A stretch of DNA of 64,000 nucleotides from the NCBI GenBank assembly GCA_039654915.1, contig CM077600.1:45616492-45680491 (forward strand), read 5' to 3'. The stretch is from Aquilaria yunnanensis (Eukaryota > Streptophyta > Magnoliopsida > Malvales > Thymelaeaceae). The translations under genes were made by a program, and so were the position numbers. Numbering within the stretch: the stretch's first letter is position 1; every line of letters begins with the position of its first letter. Under the pieces are notes generated by a model, which saw nothing but the letters and a program-made list of their open reading frames with translations, was not told the DNA's origin and ran no database searches. Of the stretch, positions 47,775 to 60,153 are shown in pieces.

Positions 47775-48234
47775 TTGATGTTTGTGATATAGCTTAAATG
47801 GGTTAAATGCATCCATGGTCCTTAGTCTTTAAATGTTGTTCCACTTTCATCCCTATCATCTTCTTTATACCACTCTTATCTCTGATGTCACTAAAACTTT
47901 TCACTCTTGCTCTTTTTTGGACGGAAAATGTTATAATGAACAGAAAATTGTCACATTAGCTCAAAATTGTAGAAAAAATCTAGATTTTAACCCCTGAAAA
48001 CTTCTTTTTTTGTCAATTTCACGACCACCTCCACCTTTTTCATTTTCAAGCTCTTTTGACCCTTGAAGCAACGTGGCGGCCCGGTGGCCCCAAATGCATT
48101 GTCCTTGTGGCCACCCACTATTCCTGTCGAAAAACACCTCTTCCAAACACGGCCCTAAACCCAAGCCCTACCACCACCCCCGCATGCCCACTCAGGCCAC
48201 CATCTTCCTCCCTCTTAACCTCGTGTATCTAGAA
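47775..48234. other. left flank of Helitron 2, possible TIR stub
   Basis: GGGTTAAATGCATCCATGGTCCTTAG near 47800 looks like the outward end of another Mutator-like element whose partner end is not visible. Helitron 2 may have inserted into it (inference). The GC-richer part at 48050-48220 encodes nothing recognisable. Confidence 0.35.
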
Positions 48235-48262
48235 CTAGTTTCATAACCCGTATAACAGATGG
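48235..48262 (-). other. Helitron 2 3' terminus
   Basis: On the minus strand CCCAT ... ATACGGG forms a weak stem (three GC pairs plus a wobble and an AT pair), followed by TTATGAAACTAG. The spacing and final bases equal those of Helitron 1; the stem has decayed. Confidence 0.75.
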
Positions 48263-48399
48263 GATTACTATTAGTATAAAGTAATTATTTGAATAACATA
48301 AGCAGTGAAAACTTAAAAAACTCAGTTTCAGCTGTACAAATAAAAAGCAGTTAATGTTAGAATATGGGGGGAAAGACACAATCATGTAGTGTAAAGGAA

Positions 48400-51211
48400 T
48401 TATATTTGAGGAAATTCAACTGCAACATCACAATTCTCTTCAACTTCAATCCTGTTAACATTGAAAAAATGATATAGAGTTAGAAGAACGAAGATGTGGA
48501 GGGAGATATTATGTAAGATATGTAGGAATGAAGTAAAGGAAAAGTAAGATAAGAAGGAAAATATTTACCACTCATGCACTGCGATCATTTGCCATGCAAA
48601 GTCAAGTGTAGTGTCCTTCTGACACTGAAAAGTAGGAGGCTGATTCCGCAAGTCCAAGCTGTAGCAAGGTTGGATTAGGAGGGTGACAGTCAGTTAAATC
48701 AATAAATGGTAGGATGAAGTACATTAGAAATTATACTTACAGTGCGGAGGCAATTTCAAATTCAGTAGTTGGTAAAGTTGAGAAAGAGGACAGTTCAATG
48801 ACAGTGGAAGGTGAAGTACTTGTTTCGCTGCAGAAAAGTGTTAAGTATAAAACAATTAAAGTAAATAATAAAAGAAGAAAACAGAAATACAAAATAAGGA
48901 GAAGATCATACGCATGCATAGATTGGACTCACATTATGGCTGGAGGTATAGTAACTGCTGGACCCTTGGTAATAGGAGAACATATTTATATGTGTTGCGT
49001 TGGTCGCTGTTAAAAAAAATAAAAAGAAAAGATGGTGATGTTAAATTAAATGGTGTAAGTACAAGCATGATTAAGTAAAAAAAAAAACCACAGGATCATA
49101 CAAGTTTTTCTTTAAGTTGAAAAACAAGCTCCTCTTCTTGTTCATTAATTGTGTAAAACCTTTTTAGTGTCAACGGAGAAGAGGGATTGTCAAAGTCAAA
49201 AGATGTGAGGTCAAACTCAAGTATGAGCTCATGATTCAAGGATTGTTGAAATCGAGCTTGAAGTTTTGCAATACCATCAGCCTGAGTAATTGGAATGAAA
49301 ATGTTAATCAAAACAGTATTAATGCAATTTGAAGAACTGGGAAAACAATAATATAATGTATAAGTGGAGAATAAAGAAATGAAGATGAGGGATGGAAAGA
49401 GGAACTGATTGTTCCAATGAACAGAGAGCTGCTGCCTGTAGAGCCAAAAAACTTGGTAGCCACAGAGTCAAGCATCGTGAACAAAAGCATCCCGGTGGAG
49501 TAAAAAACTTTAACAATTGCCTTAAAACTGTGATGAAAATGGAAGCAATAATATAATTCTTATTGTTGAAAATATAGAATAATTAAAACAATTAAAATGA
49601 AGTTTTAATAACAAAAGATCGGTACCGTAGAGGTGGGGATCGGTTAATAGTGTTGCAATCAGAACAGAAGAAAGTTAAACCAATGGGTTCAACTTTTTTG
49701 CAACATTTCTTACATGCATAATACCACCAGCCTCGATCAAGGAGAAGCTCCGAAATTGTTGCACGGCAAGTGTAATTATTGCACTTTATAAAGAATAAAG
49801 GTTGTGATTTGTAAGTAGCAGTCAATTTTGATGGTTAGTAATGGAAAAGTAAATTAGGAGTTTAGTAACGTACATGAGATGGTGCACAGGCAAGTAAGCT
49901 TTTGATTTCATCAATTGTTCTCCGGCGGCCATAAAGTAGTCTAAATTCTGGGCGACGTGCAGCAAGGGAAGGAGCATAATGATGAACAATTTTGGTGGTA
50001 ATTGATGGGCTAAGATGAGAATATATGTGTTTCGTGAGTAGGTATGAAAATAAGATATGTAAATTATTCTTAAAATATGAGATAAACGATAACTGAAATA
50101 TAGTACAAGGGTCGTACGATTGAAAGAATAGATTAACTTCTTTAATATTAATGTTCACATAAACCTTTGTACCGGATGTGGATGTAAGATTGTATTGCCT
50201 TGAAAATTTGGAATAGTAAAAGTTAATAGTAAATGGGTTAATGAAGTAAAGTAAGAAACTGTTTAAGATTGACTTAATAACACACCTTCACATAATTTAA
50301 CTGAAGTAGATGTGACAACCAGAATTTGCTTGGTACATGAGTTCTTGAAAGAATTGTAATCAAGCAAATCTGCTTGATTTCCCCAAAAAGTTATACACAT
50401 AGTTGACCCACTGAAATGTACATGTCATATGTGAGTACGGAGTAAATGTATGCAGAATGAAAAGTAGCAGGAATATAGTTGATGTAGTACTGATAAACAC
50501 AATTACCTTAGATCTTCAAGCTTAATAAGACGTTTGTAGGTCGATACGCCATCATTGCGTATTATCTAAGTGATATCACCAATTTCAGTAAGATTTCCAA
50601 CAACATCTACAATGAAAAGAATATCAATACAATTTTCCAAAATTAAAATAGCAGTTCAAGTTCCAAAATTTAAGAAGTGAAACACATACCACATAATTGA
50701 ATATTTGCAGGATGACGGTGATGGATGTCCTGAAACGGAACAAACTCAAACTTGTAATGTGGAATGTTAGGTACGGGAACACTGACCGGTGTGATTTTTG
50801 TACTAACATTGAAACGAATTATGTTTTCATTCGTAACCGGTCTGTATCGCCGATCAGCCTTAAAGACGCTGAAGTTTGAAATGATGTGCGCACTCCCTTC
50901 TTGTATCACAGGTGTAAATCTGGAAGCTATTGAATTTGCAGCCATTGCATGGATGTGATCATTCTATAAAGAATCATTCAATTCACATAAAAAGTAAATG
51001 GTTAGGCAGGGAAATCTTTTGAAAAAGAATGGTATAGTAGTAGTAACATGTGGAGGAGTGATACCTTCTCATCGAGCAATGTCATTGATATACCGAATCG
51101 ATCGTTGTTGTTAACGTTAATTGCTTCCCATAAACGGGTGACTCGTACCCTGATTGTCCATCTGTAACTGTGGGGAGTCAATTCCCTTATGGTACTTATC
51201 TGTGGTGTCAT
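48400..51211 (-). pseudogene. RPA1-like gene of Helitron 2, broken
   Basis: The exons follow the intact copy at 24576-27386: MTPQISTIRELTPHSYRWTI at the start, NDHIHAMAANSI, TMCITFWGNQ, the zinc OB-fold (NNYTCRATISELLLDRGW, CKKCCKKVE), DGIAKLQARFQQSLNHEL, and a last exon ending CDVAVEFPQI with TAA at 48402-48400. At least two internal stops are visible: TAG at 50568-50566 in exon 3 and a TAA in the exon near 48990. Intron positions are conserved. It is therefore not expected to give a full single-strand-binding protein. Confidence 0.85.
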
Positions 51212-51296
51212 CTTTACCTTTAATTCTCATAAAACAATGATGATGGTATACATTAGTGTAGATCAAGCATTTAGAAAATATGGAGGCACAATAAGG

Positions 51297-54200
51297 TTAA
51301 ACATGCAACAATGCATATACGTACAGTGAAAATCGATAAAGGCGCTGAAATACTTCATGATAGATAATATTTCTTGTTGTTGATTGATTAGGTGGCTCTG
51401 TTTGGAGAACGACCCGAAAACCAGAAGGGCCAGTGACACGGGATGTGGCCACATACAGTTGTCCGTGAGTGAACACAAGTTGTGGCAAATATATACCCAT
51501 ATGATTAAAAGTCTGACCTTGGCTTTTGTTAATTGTCATCACAAAACAGACCTTTAATGGGAATTGCCTCCAACAAAATAAAAATGGCAACTCAGTGTCA
51601 GAAGGGACCATTTCTACTCGAGGGATAAAAAAACGACGACCAGAATTAAGTCCAGTTATAATTTCTGCTTCAACGACCCTCTGTGCCAACCTTGTGATAA
51701 CCAATTGAGTGCCATTGCATAAACCAAGAGTTTGGTTTAAGTTTCTCATTAACATAACTGGGACACCAACCTTCAGACGCAGATCATGGTTAGGGAAACC
51801 TGAAAACTTGAAGGTATTGAGGTACTCTGTGGGGTATAATAGTTCATGTGCTTCATAGGTATTAGAGACGGGTGAAACCTTATCAGCACTAAAGAATGTT
51901 TCAAAATCACCAGGGAGCATACTAATGATACGATCATTGACCTCATCAACAATATCATTAGTGGATGAAAGAATAGTTCGTTCCTTTAAATATTCAACAT
52001 TCTCATACCTCTGAAGCAAGTCTGGATAAGTTGATGCAATGATGTAAGCAATAGGATCAGCAGTTTTTTGGATTAAGTACTCTTCAGGAATGTCAACCTA
52101 TGTGGGTTCATCCTCATCCTCGGATAATCGTCGTGCTGGTAAAGAACCGTCCCCAAGTTGTAGAATCCATTCATTAAATCTAGAAACATCAGGTGCTGTA
52201 GAGTTGTTTAGAAGCATTTTCTGGGTTAGACAATATAGCGTACATTGGGACCAAAGTGGAGATGACAATTTAGATGCTCCAACTATATCTGCATTGCTAC
52301 CATATGGAACAACAGGTAGAATCTGTTTAAAATCACCACCAAGGGCAACAGGTATTCCACCAAATATTTTCGTCGCAGCAGTAGGATGAACCACAGAAAG
52401 GATATCACGAAAGGTGCGATCCACAGCCTCAAATGTATACCGATGTGCTATTGGAGCTTTGTCCCATATAACCAAGCTGGTATTACAAAGAAGGTCTGCC
52501 ATGGGGGTTGACCTCTTAATATTGCATACTGATATATTGTCTGTAGGAATAGGGATCTTAAACTTAGAATGTGCAGTTGTTCCTCCGGTCAGTAGAAGTG
52601 ATGCAATTCCAGAAGTCGCTACTACAAGAACAACTTGGCCTAATGATCGTAGCTTACAAATTATAGTGCGCCATAAGAAAGTTTTACCAGTACCTCCAAT
52701 ACCATGTACAAAAAATAGACCTCCATTATGTGACTCAACAGCATGAATCAAAGACGAATAAACTTGCCGTTGGCCATCATTAAGGTTCAAAAGCAAGGCA
52801 TCATGTTCTGCAGCTAAAGCAGATCTATCGTAGTTCAGTTGTTCAAGAAGCAAAGAATTTTGGAACAACATTGTATCATTAACCTGTGGGAATGGCATAG
52901 TAGGAAATTCTCTCAAACTTCTTCCAACCTGATTCATGGCCTGTTCAATGTTATAGAGAGCATGATTATGTTGCTCATCAATAGTCATAATCAATTACGA
53001 ATTGTTCAATAACCTCCTTTGTTGAAATAAGATATCTTCAGATAGAGATGCGACATGACGTGTCCAAAGTGCGAGCGGGACATCAATATGGCAAAATAGT
53101 AAGAATATCATAAATAATTATTGTAACTGGTTTTCTGAAGCCCAGGTAGATGCCTCGATCAAACATTGATGTCATTCTCCATCACCCTCAAGAAGACCAA
53201 GTGCAGAACATGCCTCTCTATAAATTGAATATACAACCCCATTAACAGTGCGAATTTCTTCGTATGATCTTGGGCCCTTAACCACATTAAGAAGCATATG
53301 TAGGTAAAATTTCTCTCATGCAGTTGGGTGAACAAAATATAATCTTCCTATGCTTCGTCCCCTACGGCGACGTGTCCATAATTTGCTTTGCCTATTCCAA
53401 ACAAAATGTTGAGGGAATTGAACATATGTTAGTGTAGGGGCAAGGTCATCATAACCATTGCAGTGCATCCATACTTCAAATTTTGTCATACTTTCTTCAT
53501 GTGCACGAACAACACCATGAAGGTCATCGTCCTCTTCATACACAACATTTTGCTCACCGGGTAAATGAAAAGATAACCTTTCTATAGAAGGATGATGCTC
53601 ATGGATAAAGAATCCAATTATGCGCCATATTGCCTCGGAAGCCGAAACAAACCTACACTCCATATATTGCTTGATCTCGTCATGGTCATTTCTATTTGAC
53701 CTATTTGTGTTACCCAAAGCAGTACGACGACTTTCCATAACAATAGTGGACATGTTAGAGCCCTTGCAAACGTATTGACATAAATACTTGACACACATAT
53801 CCATATTAGTGAGCTCTACATTAACATGACAGTCATTCTTAACGCAAAGATCACGGTTATATGGGATAACTGAGCGATTATCCAATGGTATCCCCTTAAT
53901 AAGTACGAATCGACCATCGCGCCTCCGACGGTAAAGAGGGAATCCAACCTCGTTGATCTTAGTCTCATTTTGGAATGACTGTGGGTAGTGCTTCGAACAT
54001 GAATTGTTGACCATGCAAGGACAGCGTGGATTAGCGGCACCACATGGACCATGAAGCCTGTGGGTAACAACTGCTTTATATCCGATAGGATCTTTCTCTT
54101 TGTCTGGTAGTTCCGCAGATATAAAGCGATCTATTTTTGCAGGAGTGTTAATCTTATAATCAGGGTGGAGGAAAAGAGCAATGTGCGCATGCGGCAAACC

Positions 54201-56351
54201 TCGCTTTTGCCATTCAACTGTGCAAATGTCACCAATGACACGTCCAAAGTGTTTTCCCTTAGTAATATCATGTTTGAAATTCTGGAGTTTCATCATGAAC
54301 ACACGACCTACGATGTCAGGTCTATCTTTTGGAGGTTGGCCAGGGATTAACTTAAGGAAGTTCTGGATTTCAGGCCATTTTGGATTACAAGTAAAAGTAA
54401 TGAATAAATCAGGGTACCCCAAAACACGGCATATAGCCATTGAATCTTGATAATTTTGTATCATATATCTAGGTCCCCCAATAAATGAAGATGGGAGTAT
54501 GGTTCTCCTACTATACAATGAAGCATCTGTGTCACCTCGGGTAACTGCATCTTGTAGGCCACACAAGATTTCAGCACGAAAGCGCTCTCGATTCCTTCTA
54601 AGCCAACGGAATCAAGATTCAAAAGTAACACAGTAAGCATCTACAACATATTCATGGAATAATCAACCACCCAAAAGAATGAGTGAATGGACGTTGTGAC
54701 GTTGTTGTAATTGGAATGCATAAAACTTCATCGGAGTTACTGTTCGTATATGGGAGAGGCCGGCATCGACTGCCACATGGCTTTTTTCTAGATGGAAATT
54801 ATCTTCTCCATATACAAGGAATAGAGGGAAATGTAATGCACAACGTTTTGGGTGGAAGAAATCAATAGCACGTGGTTCTGAGTTCCATGGGTACACTAAT
54901 ATGTCTCTATGACTACCATTCTCCTCATCAATACCATCTAATAGGCCAGCAACTTCATTAGATGTAGGGAAATTATATCGTTTATCCCGTCCCCTCAAAC
55001 TTAAAAGTCGGATACGCACAGGTGGCTGTGCTGTATCGCCCAACCGATCTCGAGCCATTCTGAAAAATCTTACTAATTCATTGTGCTGATCAAACATCTA
55101 TATCAATCCATCAATGATAATGTGATCATATTCAGTGTAAGCCCTATCACCGAAGCTCATTATCCGGTTGTATGTCTCATGCTCAGTGTCATACATATAT
55201 AGTTGTGCAAATCGAGGACGTTCTCCACTATTAGGATACAATGATCCAATGCGGTGATAATTCATTCCACAAGATTTGAAAATCGGTGGCCCTTGTCCAT
55301 CATTTGTTGTCGAATCCACATATGCATCAGTGGAAGTGAAAGAAAATCTACAATTAATTTCCCGAATATGCTTCTGAAAATACCTTGACAACTCATCCCC
55401 ATTATAATCGAACAAATGACGTATGAATTCTGGTGGTGGTGGGGAGTGGGGAAAGGAAACCTTCCCTTTCTTGCAACATAAAGAGAATTCAGGATTTACA
55501 ATGTGATGCGACTTGTTACTTCTTTCTTCATACCACATAATCACACCACAGTGGGAACAAATACAAGTTGGAGGACCAAGGTCTTGATATTCAAAACATG
55601 TCCCTAAATTTGTTAACATAAGATGATGGTAAGTATAATAATGGATGAGGACAATGTTATGGTAAGAAGAGAAGGCAGTATACATTGATGGTCATCTGTC
55701 TGCATTTGTAGGGTATCAGGCAGAGATTGGTGAATTCCTTCAAAAGTTGTGGATGGAAAAAAAGTGTAATGAGTGGAAAGTAAAAAAAAAATGATTAGGT
55801 ATAAAAGGAATACATAAAAGAGGGTGCAAATATTAGGTAAGGAGCTTAATTTTACTTGGGACATTAGGTAGATCATTGGTAAATGAAGCAATAGGGACAC
55901 GTACAACGGGAAGATCTAATCTCCTCTGACTCTTATTCCGTCTTGTAATACAAGATGAGGTTTCACCTACTTCAAACACTCTAGGAATAAGATGTAATGG
56001 TGAAGACTGGGGTTGTAAAAAAGTGAAATGGTTCCCTTGTACGTTGGTAGGTGGAGGAGAATCAATAAAATCACCAACAATGGGCATTTGATTTGATATA
56101 TCTGCTAAAGGGGGTCGAGATGATGAGAAATCATGAAATGAATGAGTTGAAATATTAGAATGATGTGGGGTTTGAGAGGTGGCACCAACTGGTACACTTG
56201 GTAACCTTATGTTAGAAGGAGGGTTTTCCTGAGTAGATCTGTTAGAAGTATGAAAGTCTATAGTTGCAAGTGATCGACGAGAAAGTCAATGAGCACGTCG
56301 ATGAGCACGTCGCAACTCAATGCGATGTGCTCTTTGAGCACGAGAATCCAT
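51297..56351 (-). pseudogene. RepHel of Helitron 2, broken by several stops and frameshifts
   Basis: It starts with MDSRAQRAHRIELRRAHRRA, like the intact copy, but exon 1 stops soon after. Large open pieces are 55685-55098, 55097-54663, 54566-53316, 52994-52098 and 52019-51297. Disruptions include TAG at 55100-55098 (CAC in the intact copy), a stop at 54665-54663 and another just upstream of 54566, several stops at 53316-52995, and TAG at 52100-52098 (TGG in the intact copy). The HUH motif (LPHAH) and Walker A (GIGGTGKT) remain, but Walker B reads WDKAP with AAA at 52460-52458 in place of Glu. The 92-bp intron just before the HUH region of the intact copy is absent. Confidence 0.92.
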
Positions 56352-56632
56352 ATTGTCACTAACGCAATGCAGTGGAACTGTATCAATACATAGCATAACT
56401 GATAAAATAACATGGGCAACGTAACAAATGCATAGAAAATAACTAAAATATAAAAGGAATGCATTAAATAAAGTTAATCGCAAGAACATGCTGTAAAAAT
56501 AAGAACAAATATAAGAAGAAAGAGTATTGAATAAGAATGAAAGGAAAATGATATTGAAACAGTCAAACCTAAAGCTTAAACAGTAACAACGTAAATACTA
56601 ACACATTAACCCTAGCAAGGAAATGGGGAAGC

Positions 56633-57339
56633 CTAATCATATCGATGAAGCATTAAAATTAGAGACCTATACTCATCAATGACAAGACATTCGTCACAGA
56701 GCCTTGGGTCATTGATCTCATAGTAACTTATACTCCATCTATTCACTGGGGGAGTAAGGAGGATATAATGCACACACAGACCACAACGGAGACGACGAAT
56801 ACATGGGTCAACAGTTTTAATGAAAATACCACACTTATGAGTAGGCCACCTCTGAACAACTGTTCTAATAAGAAAATCAGCTTCATGTCGAAGATAATGG
56901 ATACGTTTTCCCCAAGAGTTCCCTTCTTCTTCTTTAAGGTGACGAAATATTGAAAGGCTTCTTCCACATAGAACGGACTTCGAACACTAGAAAGAAGTGC
57001 ATACAAATATTTTGCAACTGGAATCCCACGGAGAGATGCTATATAAATGAAAGATAAACCCTCATTGAAAGATCCATGTTTGAAATAACAGAGAAGGCCA
57101 TGAACAAAAAGAGCGATTGGGTGACCGGAATCCTTAAAAACATTAAACAAAGAGGAACCACGATGTTGGTACCAATTCCACATCACAGATGAGAGATCAA
57201 TTGATTGGAAAATAGTGGGCAGGGTGAAAGCTAACGCAAAGGAATGATGGACAGAAGCTAAACTGGCAGTCTGTCGGGGGTCATCATGAAGGACCCTGGA
57301 CAATATGACAGTGATAATCTCTATAGGTAAGTGAAGCAT
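56633..57339 (-). pseudogene. F-box-like gene of Helitron 2, frameshifted
   Basis: MLHLPIEIITVILSRVLHDD and LASVHHSFALAFTLPTIF match the F-box of the intact copy at 18289. A frameshift in the A/T-rich run near 56920-56935 moves the frame. In the shifted frame the C-terminus is still readable (CGLCVHYILLTPP, YYEINDPRLCDECLVIDE), including both Cys pairs, to a TAG at 56635-56633. A splice-acceptor-like TCTGCAG lies upstream of the ATG, as in Helitron 1. Confidence 0.8.
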
Positions 57340-58660
57340 AGTAAAGAATATATCTGCAGAATAAGAAAAAAAAATGTTTGGTTAATGCAAAAGTTGGAAA
57401 TTAGGTTAACATAACTTTGAAATAGTTTATGCCGTGGGAAAAAGTAATGCTGAACATAAAAATTTAAGAATGTAAAATATGTATTTAACAACACAATTTA
57501 AGTGAAAAAACATGTATGCTAACATTTAATAAATGAGGATATTATATAAATGTTCCCCTAATTTTGTATGATTACATTTGTTGGAAAAAAAGTAATATTT
57601 CAATATTTATGGTAGAAATAGGAAAACAATATTGGGCAATATAAAATAAAATTCATCATTTGGGTATTAGGAAGCCCAACAAAAGGAATGGAAAAAAAAA
57701 GTTGGGCTTTATAACTTAATAGGCCTGGCTATTTATGCAAAAATGAAAATGTAGGAATAAAATAAAAATTATGAGAAGGAGTTGGAGGGAAAAAAACCTT
57801 TTCAAAACGAACCTAAAAGGTTCAACTGCAACAGGTGAAGTGATGAGGTAAGATTGGAAAACGCTTGAGAGAAGAGGTACTTAAATGTAATACGAGTAAG
57901 ATTGGAGAACCTTAGATAGTATGAAAAAAATAATCTTAACAGGTAAGCAAAGCATAATAAAGAATTTATCTGCAGAATAAGAAAAAAATAATTTGGTTAA
58001 TTGGAAAAGTTGGAAATTAGGTGAAGATTATTTTGAAGTAGTTTTGAATGCGTGGAAAAGTAATATAGAAAATAAATAAATAAGAATGTAAAATATGTAT
58101 TTAAGAACACATTTTAAATGGCATAACATGTATTGTAACGATTAAAAAATGTTCCCCTAATTTGAATATAATTATATTTATTGGGAAAAAAAAGGAATAT
58201 TTCAATATTTTGAAATACACATGAAAAGATGTTATACATTCTGAATAAATAAAGTGAAAATATACATTCTAAATAAATAAAGTAAAACAAAACCAATATT
58301 CGAAAACCAACATTATGGGAAATAAACATGAAAAAATTGTAGTAAGTGTCAATATTTTGAAATAATGGTATGTATGAAAATAATTGTGGACAAAATAAGT
58401 GAACATTATTGGGCCATACTTAATGGAATTTAGAATGGAAAAATACGAAAGCCCAATAAAAGTTTATGAAGAAAATGTTGGGCTTGGGTAAGAAGTGGGC
58501 TCAATAAGTATTAAGTGTACTAATATGAAGACCCAAGTTTTTTTTAAAAGAAAACTACACAACAGAACGGAGTTTAGTGATATAACTGTAAAAGGTAGCA
58601 GTATGGGATAACAATGAAAGCGCTTAGGAAGTTTAGGACATTTATGTAACACAGGTAAGA
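57310..58660 (-). repeat. tandem duplication of the F-box gene's upstream region
   Basis: 57310-57890 and about 57935-58660 are direct copies offset by ~616 bp at the near end (ATCTGCAGAATAAGAAAAA at 57353 and 57970; GTAAAATATGTATTTA at 57472 and 58088). Both copies contain the acceptor-like TCTGCAG and a remnant of the start region. The far copy has a further internal duplication near 58210-58290. Confidence 0.75.
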
Positions 58661-58697
58661 GATGAAGGAGGTAATGTTGTAATTTTTTTTTCTAATA

Positions 58698-58760
58698 TCT
58701 TATAAAAGCCGAAAATTTCGTACAAAAGGCATTTTAACACACCCTCTCTCTCTCTACACC
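58698..58760 (+). promoter_or_regulatory. TATA-box promoter with CT-rich initiator region
   Basis: TTATAAAAGCC at about 58700 followed ~35 bases later by ACACCCTCTCTCTCTCTACACC and GGGCTAGGGTTTT, a typical plant core promoter and leader. No coding frame of note follows. It points away from the Helitron 2 genes. Confidence 0.35.
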
Positions 58761-58861
58761 TTAGGAATTCTCTGTCTTTTCTCTTCCCGTAGGGCTAGGG
58801 TTTTGTTTTTTCTGTGGTGGCGACGTCATCGGATGGGTTTTCCGGCGGCGGCGATGCCGCT

Positions 58862-59185
58862 AAATTTTTTTTTCCCCAGATTTTCAAATTTTTTTGTAGC
58901 TTTTGGTTTGTCGTTGTCTCCTGAACAACTTTTTCTGAAGCGGCACTTTCAAAATCACAACTTTTTTTCGTAGATCTCTATTGAAAGTCAGGGTTTTCCG
59001 GCGGTCTTCCGCCGTAGGGATGAATTTTCCGGTGGTGGTGCCACCGTGAATAATTTTTTTTCCCAGATTTTCAATATTTTTGTAGGTTTCGGTTTGTCGT
59101 CGTCTAGTGAACAACTTTTTCTGAAGGGCTCCTTTCAAAATCACAATTTTTTTCGTAGATCTGTAATGAAAGTCAGGATTTTTTC
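58862..59185 (+). repeat. two tandem copies of a ~182-bp unit
   Basis: 58862-59000 and 59044-59185 share CCCAGATTTTCAA, GGTTTGTCGT, GAACAACTTTTTCTGAAG, TTTCAAAATCACAA and TTTTCGTAGATCT in the same order. The connecting part is GC-rich (TTCCGGCGG). No protein is recognised. Confidence 0.78.
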
Positions 59186-59530
59186 ATTTTTTCTAACTAG
59201 TTTCCACTGTTTTCATAAGATTCTTGGGAGTTTGTCTTCGTCAGATTGTTACATATCCTATATCAAAATTTCTCTATAGCTGTGTTGTGAAAATCCCTAC
59301 GGTTTATGGGAGATCTATTATGAAAGGGTTTTTTTTTTGTCCGAATGTACTAAAATGTTGGTAAATTGTGTGGGACACTGGAGGGACGACCTATGTTGCT
59401 TCATTCAGAGGTTCCAATACCTATGAAGGGTAGAAATAGAGAATCCGGCCTTTGATTGGGAAAAGAAGGGCCAATAATACGTAGATGGGAAACAATCTGT
59501 GCATGCAAAGGTCGTGCCCCCGCGGTTGCT

Positions 59531-59551
59531 GGCGCGTGAGGTTCACGCGCC
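59531..59551. other. perfect 9-bp-stem GC-rich hairpin
   Basis: GGCGCGTGA and TCACGCGCC are exact inverted copies around a 3-nt loop, in a markedly GC-rich island (59510-59560) inside AT-rich DNA. It resembles a Helitron terminal hairpin, but no CTRR follows on either strand. Confidence 0.6.
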
Positions 59552-60153
59552 GCTATTCGTGGCAGGGAATTGTTTTAGAAGGTAATGCATTAAATTTGTA
59601 ATACAAGATTTCCTTTTTATTTACGTATTGCACACCTTTTTATTTACGTATTGCACATATATCATTCACTGTACTAACAATTTTTTCTAGAATTAATGTA
59701 TGTACTGAGTGAGAAAGGCGAAATTGGTGGAATACCAGATCGTAGGAATGGAGGGTGACCGATCTGGGTTTCTACACTTTGAAGGTAAACCGTAACATTT
59801 TTTTAATTAAGAGATAGGCACAATTAATATGGAAACGGTTTGGAATGTCTTAATGTATCTATCTTAATCTATCTGCCATGTTTTGTAGTGAACTTATCTG
59901 TTATTACTTTAGTCAACATAGGTTTGATTATGTACTAATGTGTTCCATAATAAAATTGTCGTAACCTAGGGGAAAGGCAATGTGGTTAAATAAGATTGAA
60001 GTAAAGAAGTTAATATTAAAATGTAAGGAAAAAAATAGTACTTCAAATTCATATTAAGAAATAGGAAACATAACCATGTCCGAAAAGCATTTTAAAAAAA
60101 AAAACATAGAATTAAACCATTGCCTAGTCATTCCTAAATATATTAAACGACCT

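Larger units (their letters stand above)
48235..57339 (-). mobile_element. Helitron 2, decayed; right boundary is a minimum
   Basis: On the minus strand the order is F-box-like gene, RepHel, RPA1-like gene, then the 3' end GGGTTATGAAACTAG with CTAG at 48238-48235 and host T next (an A at 48234 on the plus strand). Each gene has stops or a frameshift, so it is non-autonomous, but it could be mobilised by Helitron 1, whose last 15 bases are identical. The 5' end was not found. A homologous dsRBD-like gene lies upstream in the same orientation at 60693-60154. Confidence 0.88.

Noticed and set aside
47961..48164. Minus-strand frame of 67 residues in the GC-richer flank of Helitron 2
   Set aside because: No family resemblance, no splice context; composition is explained by local GC content.
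58691..58720. TCTAATATCTTATAAAAGCC as a Helitron 5' end
   Set aside because: It looks like some plant Helitron starts but is preceded by T, not A, and no matching 3' end on the plus strand was found; a TATA promoter explains it equally well.
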